Below are positions 47,101 to 55,028 of a stretch of DNA of 64,000 nt, one piece after another. Below the pieces are notes generated by a model that was given only the letters and a program-made list of their open reading frames with translations, was not told the DNA's origin and did no database searches. The DNA comes from Tubiluchus corallicola (lineage: Eukaryota; Priapulida; Priapulimorpha; Priapulimorphida; Tubiluchidae). Location: positions 1-64,000 of the forward strand of contig JAQGDQ010000494.1 of the NCBI GenBank assembly GCA_030141605.1, read 5' to 3'. Within the stretch, counting starts at the first letter, position 1. The number at the start of each line of letters is the position of its first letter. The position numbers were made by a program, and so were the translations under genes.

Positions 47101-48163
47101 CGTTTTCGTCCAGTTCATTTTGAAAAGCCTTGGTAATGTTTGGATTTTTCGCATGTTGAGATGCGGCACCAAACAGACTACAATGAACAGCCTGCATCGG
47201 CAAAGCGAGAAATTTCTCCGGAAGAGTTTTCAGTGAAGACTTTGTGACATTCTGCCTATTACCGTAATCAACATAAAGAACGTTGGCTGTATTCCCCGAC
47301 ACTGACAACACTTCTACTCTGTAAAAAAGGCCATCTTCTGAGTATTTGGTGCAGAGATTTGCACCAACTGCAACATTATTAGGAACTCTTTCCATGTCGG
47401 CAAGATTCTCGTAGAAAATATCCATCTCGGCCATCAAGTCATTTAGCTTCGTTTCCTCTGACTGCAGCTGTACGAAAAAGTCGGTCACCGAGTCCACGAA
47501 AGAGACGTACGCCATGTGCGTACTGTCCGGATGAACCACAAGTCTCTGCAGTTTGGTTGGCTGAGAAATTATCCTCCCCAATCTTTGCTCTACGAGCTTC
47601 TCGGCCAAACTCACATCACCGGCTTCATCCGTGAACACGTTTACCACGAAGGTTTGCTGCCCGTCCACGCCGAACTGTCTGCTGATGAACTTCACAAACA
47701 CCTCTTTGTCTTTCACTAACTGCGACACGTATGGGATCACATTGTCGTCCCAAACGTCACTGATAGGAACCACGTCACTTTGAATGCACATTGACGCTTG
47801 CGGCGGTAGAGACTGTAGTTCATTAGTCACGGTGCGTACATCGCAAGCCGGCACGATTTCTGTGTTACCGTAGTCCATGAAAAAGACATCTATCTGACTA
47901 TTTGCCATGTCGATGCCCTGTACCATGGCACGGTACCACTGGTTGTCTTCAGCAAATTTGGCACATACTATTTGGTCTATGCTCAAGAAGTGCATGTTAG
48001 GCGGCAACGAGTTGTCCAACATGTATACGCAACTGTCCATGAGTTCCTCCAGTCTCGTAACGCCGACATCGTCCAGCTGTGACCACAGTATGAGAAACTT
48101 GCGCTTGGTCTCCACGTGCGTCACGTACATTTTAGAAATGCCCTGATCATTCCGAGAAGCCAT
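20466..48163 (-). CDS. giant multi-Tudor protein, Tudor/TDRD6-like, ~3015 aa
   Basis: The 15 coding exons, listed separately, join with matching phases to 9048 nt. The start ATG is at 48163 ([10 protein letters not shown]), preceded by a TTTTTTAG acceptor at 48181, so there is a 5'UTR exon further upstream. Ten Tudor domains are recognised by C-x-K-(F/Y)-x-(E/D)D-x-x-WYR...V-(F/Y)-(V/I)-DYGN blocks. The DYGN-type motifs lie near residues 96, 298, 504, 693, 882, 1179, 1399, 1613, 1834 and 2896. Domains 9 and 10 are separated by ~900 highly acidic, presumably disordered residues. Known of the family: extended Tudor domains bind symmetrically dimethylated arginine of Piwi proteins and scaffold germ granules (nuage, chromatoid body). 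Domain 8 has VDIGT in place of DYGN, and domain 10 has DYGTT. The total exceeds Drosophila Tudor (~2.5 kDa x10^2 class, 11 domains) and human TDRD6 in length. Orthology within the multi-Tudor family is inferred only from layout. Confidence 0.9.
20510..20790. repeat. ~20-bp GAACTTGTGAACATGAACAA repeat beside splice acceptor
   Basis: About 13 diverged units abut the acceptor of the last Tudor exon. On the gene strand they are pyrimidine-rich (TTGTTCATG) and run directly into TTTTTTTCTAG. Confidence 0.85.
20850..21340. repeat. 26-bp tandem repeat, ~19 copies
   Basis: The unit CTACACATCAATTATGGCAC (then AATTTC) is repeated through the last Tudor intron. The long plus-strand ORFs with [14 protein letters not shown] periods arise because three units make 78 nt. 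I do not regard them as genes. Confidence 0.95.
21597..22195 (-). mobile_element. MITE family 1, copy B
   Basis: It is the reverse complement of the family, from GGGACCCAACCTT to GAAAAATCATCCTGTCTTCG, within the last Tudor intron. Confidence 0.75.
22484..22613 (-). CDS. Tudor gene exon (end of Tudor 10)
   Basis: It encodes [20 protein letters not shown] then [20 protein letters not shown], the classical last strand and helix of an extended Tudor domain. The donor is CAATG|GTAAGT. Confidence 0.92.
22747..23470. mobile_element. MITE with TACACTCA ends and internal duplication
   Basis: The left end TACACTCATATCTCGGTTTG and the right end in reverse, TACACTCAAAATTTTGGTTT, share TACACTCA and GGTTTG-CGGAC. 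A ~130-base block (around 22985-23125) is repeated at 23275-23400. Confidence 0.65.
24099..24215 (-). CDS. Tudor gene exon (SN-like part of Tudor 10)
   Basis: Thirty-nine codons in phase 0 give [15 protein letters not shown] then [17 protein letters not shown]. The acceptor is CCATGCAG. The donor AGG|GTGCGT is non-ideal but phase-correct. Confidence 0.88.
24597..25163 (-). repeat. 21-bp tandem repeat of splice donors, ~27 copies
   Basis: Read on the Tudor strand the unit is GTAAATGCAAGTTCCGTACAG, one 21-nt unit coding VNASSVQ. About 19 of 27 units keep the donor core GTAAAT or GTAAAC after CAG/CGG. Eight have ATAAAT or CTAAAT (IN/LN units). No unit breaks the reading frame. Confidence 0.95.
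25143..25275 (-). CDS. Tudor gene exon (Tudor 10 core) ending at first of ~19 tandem donors
   Basis: The acceptor CATTACAG is followed by [20 protein letters not shown] then [12 protein letters not shown]. The exon ends SASSVQ at CAG|GTAAAT (25143/25142), phase 0, matching the next exon's phase. The frame stays open for 27 more 7-residue repeats down to 24567, and donors further inside the array would keep the same phase. Confidence 0.9.
25475..25756 (+). mobile_element. partial copy of the CAGTGGCGGCTCGT-type MITE
   Basis: It matches 16890-17166, including the near-palindrome around TCGATAATATT and the end ATGAGCCGCCACTA. Confidence 0.7.
26348..26582 (-). CDS. Tudor gene exon (N-terminal half of Tudor 10)
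   Basis: It reads [16 protein letters not shown] then [11 protein letters not shown] and [16 protein letters not shown], a Tudor N-terminal part. The donor GTGTC|GTAAGT and acceptor TTTTACAG are clear. Confidence 0.92.
26634..27756. mobile_element. pogo-like element with nested MITE family 1
   Basis: The left end TACAGTAAACTAGGTATAAC and the right end read in reverse, TACAGTAAAGTACGTATAAC, form imperfect TIRs with TA. A family-1 MITE copy at 27036-27665 sits inside. Confidence 0.65.
27036..27665 (+). mobile_element. MITE family 1, copy C
   Basis: It aligns along its length with 40602-41228 and 8193-8800, and is nested in the pogo-like element. Confidence 0.75.
27829..28326. mobile_element. 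hAT-type MITE
   Basis: The terminal repeats CAGGGGTGTGCAAATT are flanked by the exact 8-bp duplication TTGTAGAA (27821-27828 and 28327-28334). No transposase is present. Confidence 0.92.
29029..29881. mobile_element. hAT-type MITE with nested element
   Basis: The terminal repeats TAGGGGTGAGCA are flanked by the exact 8-bp target duplication GTGAACAC. The interior is rich in TTCGAATCGAA. A second MITE is inserted at 29234-29688. A shorter copy of the same family lies at 51806-52130. Confidence 0.9.
29232..29690. mobile_element. pogo/Tc-type MITE nested in the hAT MITE
   Basis: The ends CCGTATTTTCCCGTGTATAA (then GAGACCC) and their exact complement are flanked by TA. The ~27-bp inverted repeats are near perfect, so the insertion is young relative to its host element. 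Confidence 0.9.
30618..30687 (-). CDS. Tudor gene small exon
   Basis: It encodes [20 protein letters not shown] and TST. The acceptor is a tandem CAGCAG (NAGNAG), so a one-codon choice is possible. The assigned donor ACCT|GTGATA is weak. A second phase-compatible donor (TTG|GTATTT, about 45 bases further) is an alternative. Confidence 0.65.
30753..30875. repeat. (GA)n microsatellite
   Basis: About 50 GA dinucleotides interrupted by a poly-G run, inside a Tudor intron. Confidence 0.97.
30968..34259 (-). CDS. Tudor gene giant exon (Tudor 9 and acidic linker)
   Basis: It starts [21 protein letters not shown] and holds Tudor 9 ([12 protein letters not shown]...[12 protein letters not shown]). 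About 850 residues then follow, dominated by Asp, Glu and Ser. They include an imperfect [21 protein letters not shown] repeat near 32030-32140. The signals are ATTGTAG before 34259 and GAG|GTTAGT after 30968. Such a long acidic disordered region is consistent with a condensate scaffold. Confidence 0.92.
34690..34795. mobile_element. short pogo-like end fragment
   Basis: CTGCTTATAACGAG and CTCGTTATAAGCAG form an inverted pair ending AGACTGTA, similar to pogo-type termini. The rest of intron 34260-35880 shows nothing recognisable. Confidence 0.4.
35887..36076 (-). CDS. Tudor gene exon (SN-like part of Tudor 8)
   Basis: It encodes [20 protein letters not shown] then [11 protein letters not shown] and [12 protein letters not shown]. 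The donor GATAG|GTGGGA at 35887/35886 joins in phase to the acceptor at 34260, giving [18 protein letters not shown], the expected end of the fold. Without splicing the frame stays open to a stop at 35760 and reads [17 protein letters not shown]. Confidence 0.83.
36122..36275 (-). mobile_element. solo arm of the foldback/Penelope-like element
   Basis: This matches the arms at 6711-6851 and 7828-7970, including the CTGATGA/GAAACG core with a five-base GACAG/CTGTC stem. It lies 45 bases upstream of an exon. Short diverged repeats of an ATTATGTACTTAACAGAAGA-like phrase follow to ~36490. Confidence 0.75.
36560..36680 (+). mobile_element. LINE C-terminal remnant, copy 1
   Basis: This sequence, GTGATCAGAGCTACAAATAA onward, is a diverged copy of 60790-60895, where it can be read as the end of an RT-type ORF. 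It is intronic. Confidence 0.45.
36841..36945 (-). CDS. Tudor gene exon (Tudor 8 core, degenerate cage)
   Basis: [20 protein letters not shown] then [11 protein letters not shown] occupies the Tudor core, with IG replacing YGN. The donor is ATAG|GTGAGT. Confidence 0.9.
37096..37580 (-). mobile_element. MITE family 2, reversed copy
   Basis: It is the reverse complement of 2988-3510, ending CGTCCAGTCTTCCTTTAA with a TTAA terminus. Confidence 0.65.
37815..37940 (-). CDS. Tudor gene exon (start of Tudor 8)
   Basis: It encodes [19 protein letters not shown] then LNEYYDSL, the F-W-I-Q N-terminal strand typical of extended Tudor domains. The donor is ACAG|GTAAGA. Confidence 0.9.
37962..38162. repeat. 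(CAG/CAA)n trinucleotide tract in Tudor intron
   Basis: About 200 bases of imperfect CAG, CAA and CAACGA triplets start 22 bases from the exon's acceptor. On the transcribed strand it is CTG/TTG, a U-rich tract. Poly-Cys, poly-Leu and poly-Gln-type ORFs here are artefacts. Confidence 0.93.
38490..38720 (-). CDS. Tudor gene exon (end of Tudor 7, linker)
   Basis: It reads [20 protein letters not shown], the end of an SN-like fold, then a Ser/Thr/Gly linker and the start of the next unit ([14 protein letters not shown]). The donor is GAAG|GTATGT. Confidence 0.92.
39493..39649 (-). CDS. Tudor gene exon (SN-like part of Tudor 7)
   Basis: It encodes [18 protein letters not shown], the standard LP-Q-A-x-x-C-x-L block that follows a Tudor core, and then YAKFE. 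The donor is GAGA|GTAAGC. Confidence 0.92.
40602..41228 (+). mobile_element. MITE family 1, copy D
   Basis: A full-length-looking copy from TTAAAGGAAGACAGGATGAT to TTTGGTCCGGTTTTTCTTTAA. Its two ends are imperfect inverse complements with TTAA. Confidence 0.78.
41468..41554 (-). CDS. Tudor gene exon (Tudor 7 core, DYGN)
   Basis: Twenty-nine codons, phase 0 on both sides, give [18 protein letters not shown] followed by [11 protein letters not shown]. The signals are TTTAG and CAG|GTAATT. Confidence 0.93.
42815..43260 (+). mobile_element. GC-richer retroelement 3' fragment
   Basis: The composition differs sharply from the flanking intron. The fragment ends GGATGCCAACAACAACAAAT, the AAC-type tail common to some LINE 3' ends. 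Short ORFs on both strands are not recognisable. Confidence 0.45.
43666..43885 (-). CDS. Tudor gene exon (N-terminal half of Tudor 7)
   Basis: The acceptor TTTTTAATAG and donor ACAG|GTAAGC bound a frame reading [20 protein letters not shown] to [15 protein letters not shown]. The phase joins exactly to the previous exon. Confidence 0.93.
44247..48163 (-). CDS. Tudor gene, first coding exon (Tudor domains 1-6)
   Basis: This very large exon carries six Tudor domains, each with a WYR/FYR strand and a DYGN motif. A low-complexity insert between domains 5 and 6 includes a five-serine run encoded at about 45065-45085. The donor AACAG|GTAAGA is at 44247/44246. It ends in phase 2. Start choice: ATG 48163 is the first in-frame ATG after the acceptor at 48181. 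The upstream in-frame ATG at 48193 would fall in the UTR intron. Confidence 0.93.
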
Positions 48164-48744
48164 GCTCAAACAACGAAAACCTAAAAAACACAAACCTATA
48201 ACATCAGCTTCTAATGTTATATAGCACCTTCTATATCACCACACTCCAAAACAGCAACTCGGACGGACAATTAAAATACTTCTGCTTCCGTCTAATTGCC
48301 CAATTAATACTTCTTTATCATGCACCTGGCCAGGAATTTCATAATTTTTTTTACGTTAAAATACTTACTTGATGTTAACACATATATGCAGTCATATTTT
48401 TCTACGGCTAATTCACGGCCAGGGTTGCCGTTTTCTATGATGCTCATTGTCCTGGAGGTTAAAAAGAATCGAATTTTCTGTCAAATTAGTGTACTAATCC
48501 ATGGCCGAGTAGTGTTACCGTTTATACCATAATTATCAGAACATATGCTCATGATACAAAAAGAGACTATACAATAATTTAGTAAAGCGAGACTAAAAAG
48601 CAAAGGGTGAAAAGGCTTTTCTAATTTTAGTGCTGTAACTAATGTAAACAAATGGTCTGGAAATTAGTATGCTTCAAATAAATGTTTAAACTTATACAGC
48701 TCTCCAAAAATGCTTAACTCAGCAAAAACAGGCTTAGGTGTGTG

Positions 48745-49030
48745 GTAAAAATGCACAGGAAAAACATGGCACGGTAAAAATGGCACAAATGGAAAAGTAG
48801 GTACAAATGGCACAGGTAAAAATGTACAGGAAAAACATGGCACGGTAAAAATGGCACAAATGGAAAAGTATGTACAAATGACACAGGTAAAAATGTACAG
48901 GAAAAACATGGCACGGTAAAAATGGCACAAATGGAAAAGTGGTACAAATGGCACAGGTAAAAACGTACAGGAAAAACATGGCACGGTAAAAATGGCACAA
49001 ATGGAAAAGTAGGTACAAATAGCACATGTA
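48745..49030. repeat. 71-bp tandem repeat, 4 copies, upstream of Tudor gene
   Basis: The unit GGAAAAACATGGCACGGTAA...GGTACAAATGGCACAGG is repeated about 600-870 bases upstream of the Tudor ATG, in the likely promoter or 5'UTR-intron region. Confidence 0.93.
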
Positions 49031-50640
49031 TTACTTTGGATACTGATCATTTCAGTAACAAGAAATAATTAACGTAATTAGTATGCAAAATGTAATATAC
49101 AATAAATGTGGCTTAATAACCTCACTTCTGAATAAAGCGTTTTGATAGTCTGTTAAACATTCTGTACAAGGAAGAACTTCAAAAGGAAACAGCAATGCAA
49201 ACAATTAATCAAGTAGTTTCCATACATTTGTGAACAATGGAAACAATTGCAGTGGGACCAGTACATAACAGACTGAAAGCAGAATCACTATGTTAAGATA
49301 TTACTGATTGTTAGAAAAATGTACTGTTTGCTATTAAATTAGCTAGTGTTCATCACAATGTATATACATATACACCCAGAGTGGTATTGATATTGAAAGT
49401 ACACAAACTGTAGAGTTAATCTATTTGAGCAGCACAATGACAAGTGATATATTTATATATATATTCTAGTACTTGCAGTTATCAGTTACTTACTCTGTTG
49501 TCATTTTTATCAGGATTTATTGTTTTTAATGATTTTTTTAATGATCGTGAAGCTTTTACTACATTTTAAGTCTTTTACATTTTATATATTACTTTTCACG
49601 AGGTGATGAGATATTTTTATTGTTTGTAATTATACCAGTGTGTTTTAGATATAATATCGCGTTTCATTACGTTAATTTTTCGCAAATACTAAATATGAAC
49701 ATTTCTTTGCTTCAGATTCTAATACTAATTTAATGCAAATGAACTCATATTTTACTAAGCATGCCATTTTTTACTGTACCAGTTTTGGATATGCCTTTTT
49801 TAACCTACATTCAAAAGCAAAAACTATCTGTGCAAACTCATAATTTACACCTACAACTTCAGTTGATCAAATGTGTTGTTAAGAAGTGAACAAATGGTCC
49901 AATAGGCATTGGTGAATCATAAAAAATACAAATCATTTGTGCACCTTTAGTGTGTGCCACAGCCATTGTGAAGGAAAGCAGGAATGTACCAAGTATCAGA
50001 AACCTACCTAAATGTAAGTATTTCGAAATATCAGAATAATAATTTTCAAAATAATTCACAATTAAGCATAAATTGGATATCTGATCAAAATTAATCTACT
50101 CTGATAACAGTACATGCATTCTTTATTCATTACTACTTATTATTACAATTGTTATTACTTTATTTATTTAATTTACTTAGCAGTAACAACGTGCATTCTT
50201 TGTTCATCAAAAAAATTAAGTTTTAGCAGTGCGGAAGTACTGCTCATCTAAGTGAGTTGGCATAATCAAATCAGCTGACTGAACTCAATCATTTTTAAAG
50301 ATACTGAACTGTGATAGGGCAAGTTTACCATTAAATTTTATTATTTATATCATATATGCTTTGCCTAGACCTAATCTAAAGCTACGCAATTGGCAATGAT
50401 AAAGTTTAAACACTTAATAAAAGGCGTGAGATGAATTACTTCATGATTAAATAAAAAACGAGAGAGACGCTAAACTCTTAGCAGAATATTCATTCAACGA
50501 TGTTCTTAAGCACTTGTTGAGCATGCGCGAAAGTTTGCCGGGAAACTTATGTCACTGAAGCTTCATCACACTCATACAAAATATGGAAGCATAGTTGAAA
50601 GGATCAAAGACAAAACGCTTTGGTGATTTGGCGGCTTCTA
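49031..50640. other. intergenic, nothing recognised
   Basis: AT-rich DNA between the Tudor 5' end and the small ORF at 50672. I see no exons, RNA genes or repeats. Confidence 0.5.
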
Positions 50641-50671
50641 CATAAAATGGATTTTGTTTTAATATAAAAAT

Positions 50672-50917
50672 ATGCGCACCAGTAGCTACTACACTATAGT
50701 AATTTCGAATTTTTCGGAAAAAAAGCAACAGCCATCAATTCGCAGGCGTCAAGCACCTCCACGCTCTTGCAATTTGCGAACCAAAATGGGGCGCACCGTC
50801 TACAGGGTTCGAGATAGTGTCCAGTGTTCACGACTTGACTCCCAGAGTGTACATCGTACAAATCGTAAAATCAGGAAATGCAGAAGAATGAAATTCAGTG
50901 AATTAAACAAACAATAA
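50672..50917 (+). CDS. small basic hypothetical ORF
   Basis: An 81-residue ORF, rich in Arg/Lys (RRRQAPPRS, RKIRKCRRMKF), has its stop followed by CAATAAATTAC at 50937, a possible poly(A) signal. It could be a small gene, a terminal exon or chance. It has no recognised domain. Confidence 0.2.
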   Translation: MRTSSYYTIVISNFSEKKQQPSIRRRQAPPRSCNLRTKMGRTVYRVRDSVQCSRLDSQSVHRTNRKIRKCRRMKFSELNKQ

Positions 50918-51805
50918 TTAACGTGTTTCTATAATCAATAAATTACTTAAGCATTAAATTTTGTGCTTGTCTCAGTGGCAATTGGCTTGGAAATCATTAT
51001 GTAAGTAGGATATAATCACATATTTAGATGTCCACTCCCTGCAAATAAACCTGTCTGTATAAACACATTTTTTGCATTATAGGTAATTTCTAAAAAAATA
51101 ATAAGTGCCACATATATCCAAATATTGAAGCTTGACCATGCTGGAAATCATTTATTAATTTAGTTGATTTTTTATTTCGTTTCACAGGTGTTTATTATTA
51201 TTTTGAATTATAAAAAGTATGTATTCATGTAAAAAACGCAAAACATTTTAACAGCAGGCAAAACCTACTGAAACTTGGAAGTAAGAATTAGCTGTAATAT
51301 TTGTATTTTAATTCTGCAGCTTTGACAAAACAGCGTGACTTCCCAAAACACTGTATTAAACTTAAGAATTGGCAGCAAAAATATTTTTATATTAAATAAA
51401 ACTGATGGGCCCTTTAACATAAAAAACTTTTGTTGTTAACATAGTATGGTTGATTGTAATTTCGACAGCCGTTGTCTAATGTTTATATTGATGAACAAAT
51501 ACAATTCTTGCTCAAGAATTTAACTAACCAAAAGAGCATTCAGTCACAAAAGTGATAAAAATAACAAACAGTAGATTATAATATCACATGTTCTTTAATT
51601 GTTCAGCAAATTTTACATTACATGAAATAATTAAACACTATTTACAGCACCATTTCTTACTGTATAATTCAATGAATTTCACGCAAAGTTAGTTCACTCA
51701 AAACGTCTCCAGTAAAGCAAAGCTAAAGCTGGGCACCACACTGAATATTCTTATAATCATAATCTAAGAATAAATTCTATTAAGTTATATGATCAGTATG
51801 GCCAT

Positions 51806-52130
51806 TAGGGGTGAGCATTCTCTACTAGAAATCGAATTCAAATTGAGTTTGAAAGATTTTCAAACAAGTTTTTGAACCCTCAGTAAAAAGCCATTTTACA
51901 AAGATCATGCCCGGGCACTATTACTCGATTTTGTTCTGCAGTAAAACCACTAATGTAATTAGATTAAAAATTGTGCACAAAAATCGCTACTAAATTGTGC
52001 TAGTTGCGTGATGTTCAAAATTATTTTAATGATAAAAGAACGTATGCAGTTGAAGTGCTGAATTATTCGAATCTATAATTTTAGGTTTGAATCGAATTCG
52101 AATTAAAAAAACGTGCTCGAATCACCCCTA
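51806..52130. mobile_element. hAT-type MITE, second copy of TAGGGGTGAGCA family
   Basis: It begins TAGGGGTGAGCATTCTCTA and ends TCACCCCTA, with near-identical 8-bp flanks ATGGCCAT and GTGGCCAT. The interior is shorter and more diverged than at 29029. Confidence 0.82.
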
Positions 52131-52176
52131 GTGGCCATGTCAAAAATTAAAAAGACACCACTGGCAGTGGGAGACA

Positions 52177-52700
52177 TACAGGGTGCAACATAAACTTTTG
52201 CTTTGTTACAAATAAGTACAGTACTAGAACAGAAAAATTTATTACAAAGTATCGTTCAAACAATCACGAATCTATCATGACCTCAAATTTAGTATGAAAG
52301 CCACCAGCAACTCGCACAGCCTGCGACCTTGAAGGGTATGATCAGAACAATGACCTTTGAACTCTGGAATTATTTTGTTGCTGAAAAAACTGAATGACTC
52401 TACGGACCTCAACTTCGGTGTCAACCTGGAGCTATCCCGAAAGACAAGTACTCGCTTAGATGATATCCAAGGACATGTCATTGACAAGTATTCCACAGAC
52501 AAGCTTGTGAGACATCTACAAGACATGTCACAATATCTTAAGTTCTGCGAGTTGCTGCTCCAATCATACACCCCATGAGACACCAAATGTCCCACACTAA
52601 ATTTTGAGGGTATGACATTTTTTGTAATTGTGTCAACAATATTTTGATGAAATAAGTTGCGTCAGTACCTCCCTGTCAAAAGCTTATGTACCTCCCTGTA
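52177..52700. mobile_element. mariner-like MITE
   Basis: The left end TACAGGGTGCAACATAAACT and the right end in reverse, TACAGGGAGGTACATAAGCT, form ~25-bp imperfect TIRs with TA. The interior ORF of 73 residues is not recognised as transposase. Confidence 0.6.
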
Positions 52701-53062
52701 CAGACATCAGTCATATAACTATAGTTGTGATTTACTGGCATACAATGAAGTATGCTAGCACTTTCCATCATTTAGGATTAGTGCTTTGGCCTCAATAAGC
52801 AATAGGATTTACTATGTGGCACCCACAAGCATCTATATTGAACAAATGCAACTGAAAATTCAAAACTGCGCGACTTAACAATAAGTCATAATCAAGGTGT
52901 TGTATTGCAAATAAGCACAACATGTGATGAGTTTTCAAGGAGGAAGCCAGAAACAATATCGTATCTTACAGTGACTGTATCTTACAATCCACTTCATCTG
53001 GCATAAATCAAGTGGAGAAACTTAATTAATACTGTCCATTAATGATGCTAGTGAAAAACTGT

Positions 53063-53068
53063 TTTATT
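53063..53068 (-). terminator. poly(A) signal of zinc-finger gene
   Basis: The minus-strand AATAAA is the first after the stop at 54234 once the 92-bp array has passed. It implies a ~1.2-kb 3'UTR made mostly of the repeat. Confidence 0.5.
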
Positions 53069-53221
53069 CTACATGCGGCTGGACAAAAATTCAAGTTAAC
53101 ATGAAAGCCCGTCCACCTGACGAAATCCAGAGTACTAAATGCTGAAGTTGTGGTATCTTAGCGGGAAATAGGATGAGGACCATGTCTCTGGCATAAGTGG
53201 CTTTTAAGTTTGTAAAGCTAT

Positions 53222-54330
53222 AACTTATGCCTGACATACGTACTGGACTGTGCCATCTTCCTGAATCACTTCATGAACGAACTGCACAATCTGATGTTCA
53301 CTGTTAACAAAAGAACTTATGCCTGACATACGTAGTGGACTGCGCCATCTTCCTGAATCACTTCATGAACGAACTGCACAATCTGATGTTCACTGTTAAC
53401 AAAAGAACTTATGCCTGACATACGTAGTGGACTGCACCATCTTCCTGAATCACTTCATGAACGAACTGCACAATCTGATGTTCACTGTTAACAAAAGAAC
53501 TTATGCCTGACATACGTAGTGGACTGCGCCATCTTCCTGAATCACTTCATGAACGAACTGCACAATCTGATGTTCACTGTTAACAAAAGAACTTATGCCT
53601 GACATACGTAGTGGACTGTGCCATCTTCCTGAATCACTTCATGAATGAACTGTGAAATTTGATGTTCATTGCTAACAAAGAACTTATGCCTGGCTTAGGT
53701 ACTGGGCTGTGCCATCTTCCTGAATCACTTCATGAACGAACTGCACAATCTGATGTTCACTGTTAACAAAAGAACTTATGCCTGACATACGTAGTGGACT
53801 GCACCATCTTCCTGAATCACTTCATGAATGAACTGTGAAATTTGATGTTCATTGCTAACAAAGAACTTATGCCTGGCTTAGGTACTGGGCTGTGCCATCT
53901 TCCTGAATCACTTCATGAACGAACTGCACAATCTGATGTTCACTGTTAACAAAAGAACTTATGCCTGACATACGTAGTGGACTGCGCCATCTTCCTGAAT
54001 CACTTCATGAATGAACTGTGAAATTTGATGTTCATTGCTAACAAAGAACTTATGCCTGGCTTAGGTACTGGGCTGTGCCATCTTCCTGAATTACTTCATG
54101 AATGAACTGCACAATCTGATGTTCACTGTTAACAAAAGAACTTATGCCTGACATACGTAGTGGACTGCGCCATCTTCCTGAATCACTTCATGAACGAACT
54201 GCACAATCTGATGTTCACTGTTAACAAAAGAACTTATGCCTGACATACGTAGTGGACTGCGCCATCTTCCTGAATCACTTCATGAATGAACTGTGAAATT
54301 TGATGTTTACTACTAACAACATCATTATCA
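53222..54330 (-). repeat. 92-bp tandem repeat of the terminal coding segment and stop, ~12 copies
   Basis: The first unit on the gene strand encodes FIHEVIQEDGAVHYVCQA and its TAA. About 11 more copies of the same segment, each still spelling VIQEDG and a stop, follow in the 3'UTR. Two variants, A (GAACGAACTGCACAATCTG) and B (GAATGAACTGTGAAATTTG), are interspersed. Confidence 0.95.
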
Positions 54331-55028
54331 TTTTCTGCAACAACATGATCGCTGTCGTTCACCTCTGAGCTATCAATGCTATAACTGTTTACAGCATCGG
54401 TCAGCACCGTGGTGCCGTCGTCAGTCAACACTGCGGTACCGTCCGTAACATAAGAAATAAGATTTGAAACATTGAGACTAGATATGTCAACATGAACGTG
54501 ATCCTTATCTGCCCTAGTCCGGTTAATGTCCGGCTCTTGAAGCTGAACAATATCTCCGTTACTCGTCTGCACAAGATGTATGTGGTCATTTCCGATGACC
54601 TGCGCACTGTTCACAAAATGAATTAAATTTCCCTCGCCGTCCGTAACGACAACACTCTGATCGCTGTCCGCATTCGAGACGTCGATCGACGGCTCGCTCG
54701 GGTCCATGGTGGCATCCTGTTGCACATTTTCATGCTTTACATTTTCCACCTCCGCAGCATCCAGTCCGGAAGTTTCTGCCACCTCGCTTGATATCTCAGC
54801 GGGAAACTGCACTAGAGAAAGTGCTTCTGCTTGCTCTGGCGTCAGCTCCGTCCAGTGTTCACGCGAGGCGTCTTGCAATGTCAAAGTGCCATCAGGTGAC
54901 TGTAAAACGTACTGCACGCCATTTTCACTATTAGTTACCGCGATGGTTTGTTCTTTATCAATGTCGTTTACTGAATGCACCTCTTCAGGTGGTGTCTGTT
55001 CCTTGTAGTGCAATGCGGCCGTGTTGTT
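54234..55028 (-). CDS. zinc-finger gene terminal exon
   Basis: The acceptor TTATTTTAG is followed by NNTAALHYKEQTPPEEVHSV and an acidic region with TPEQAEALSLVQF. The exon ends VIQEDGAVHYVCQA and TAA (54234-54236). Its last ~95 bases are unit 1 of the 92-bp array. Confidence 0.92.
   Translation of the reverse strand, partial: NNTAALHYKEQTPPEEVHSVNDIDKEQTIAVTNSENGVQYVLQSPDGTLTLQDASREHWTELTPEQAEALSLVQFPAEISSEVAETSGLDAAEVENVKHENVQQDATMDPSEPSIDVSNADSDQSVVVTDGEGNLIHFVNSAQVIGNDHIHLVQTSNGDIVQLQEPDINRTRADKDHVHVDISSLNVSNLISYVTDGTAVLTDDGTTVLTDAVNSYSIDSSEVNDSDHVVAENDNDVVSSKHQISQFIHEVIQEDGAVHYVCQA

Noticed and set aside
48163-48193. Upstream in-frame ATG (48193) as Tudor start
   Set aside because: A strong TTTTTTAG acceptor at 48181 lies between it and ATG 48163, so 48193 is probably intronic.
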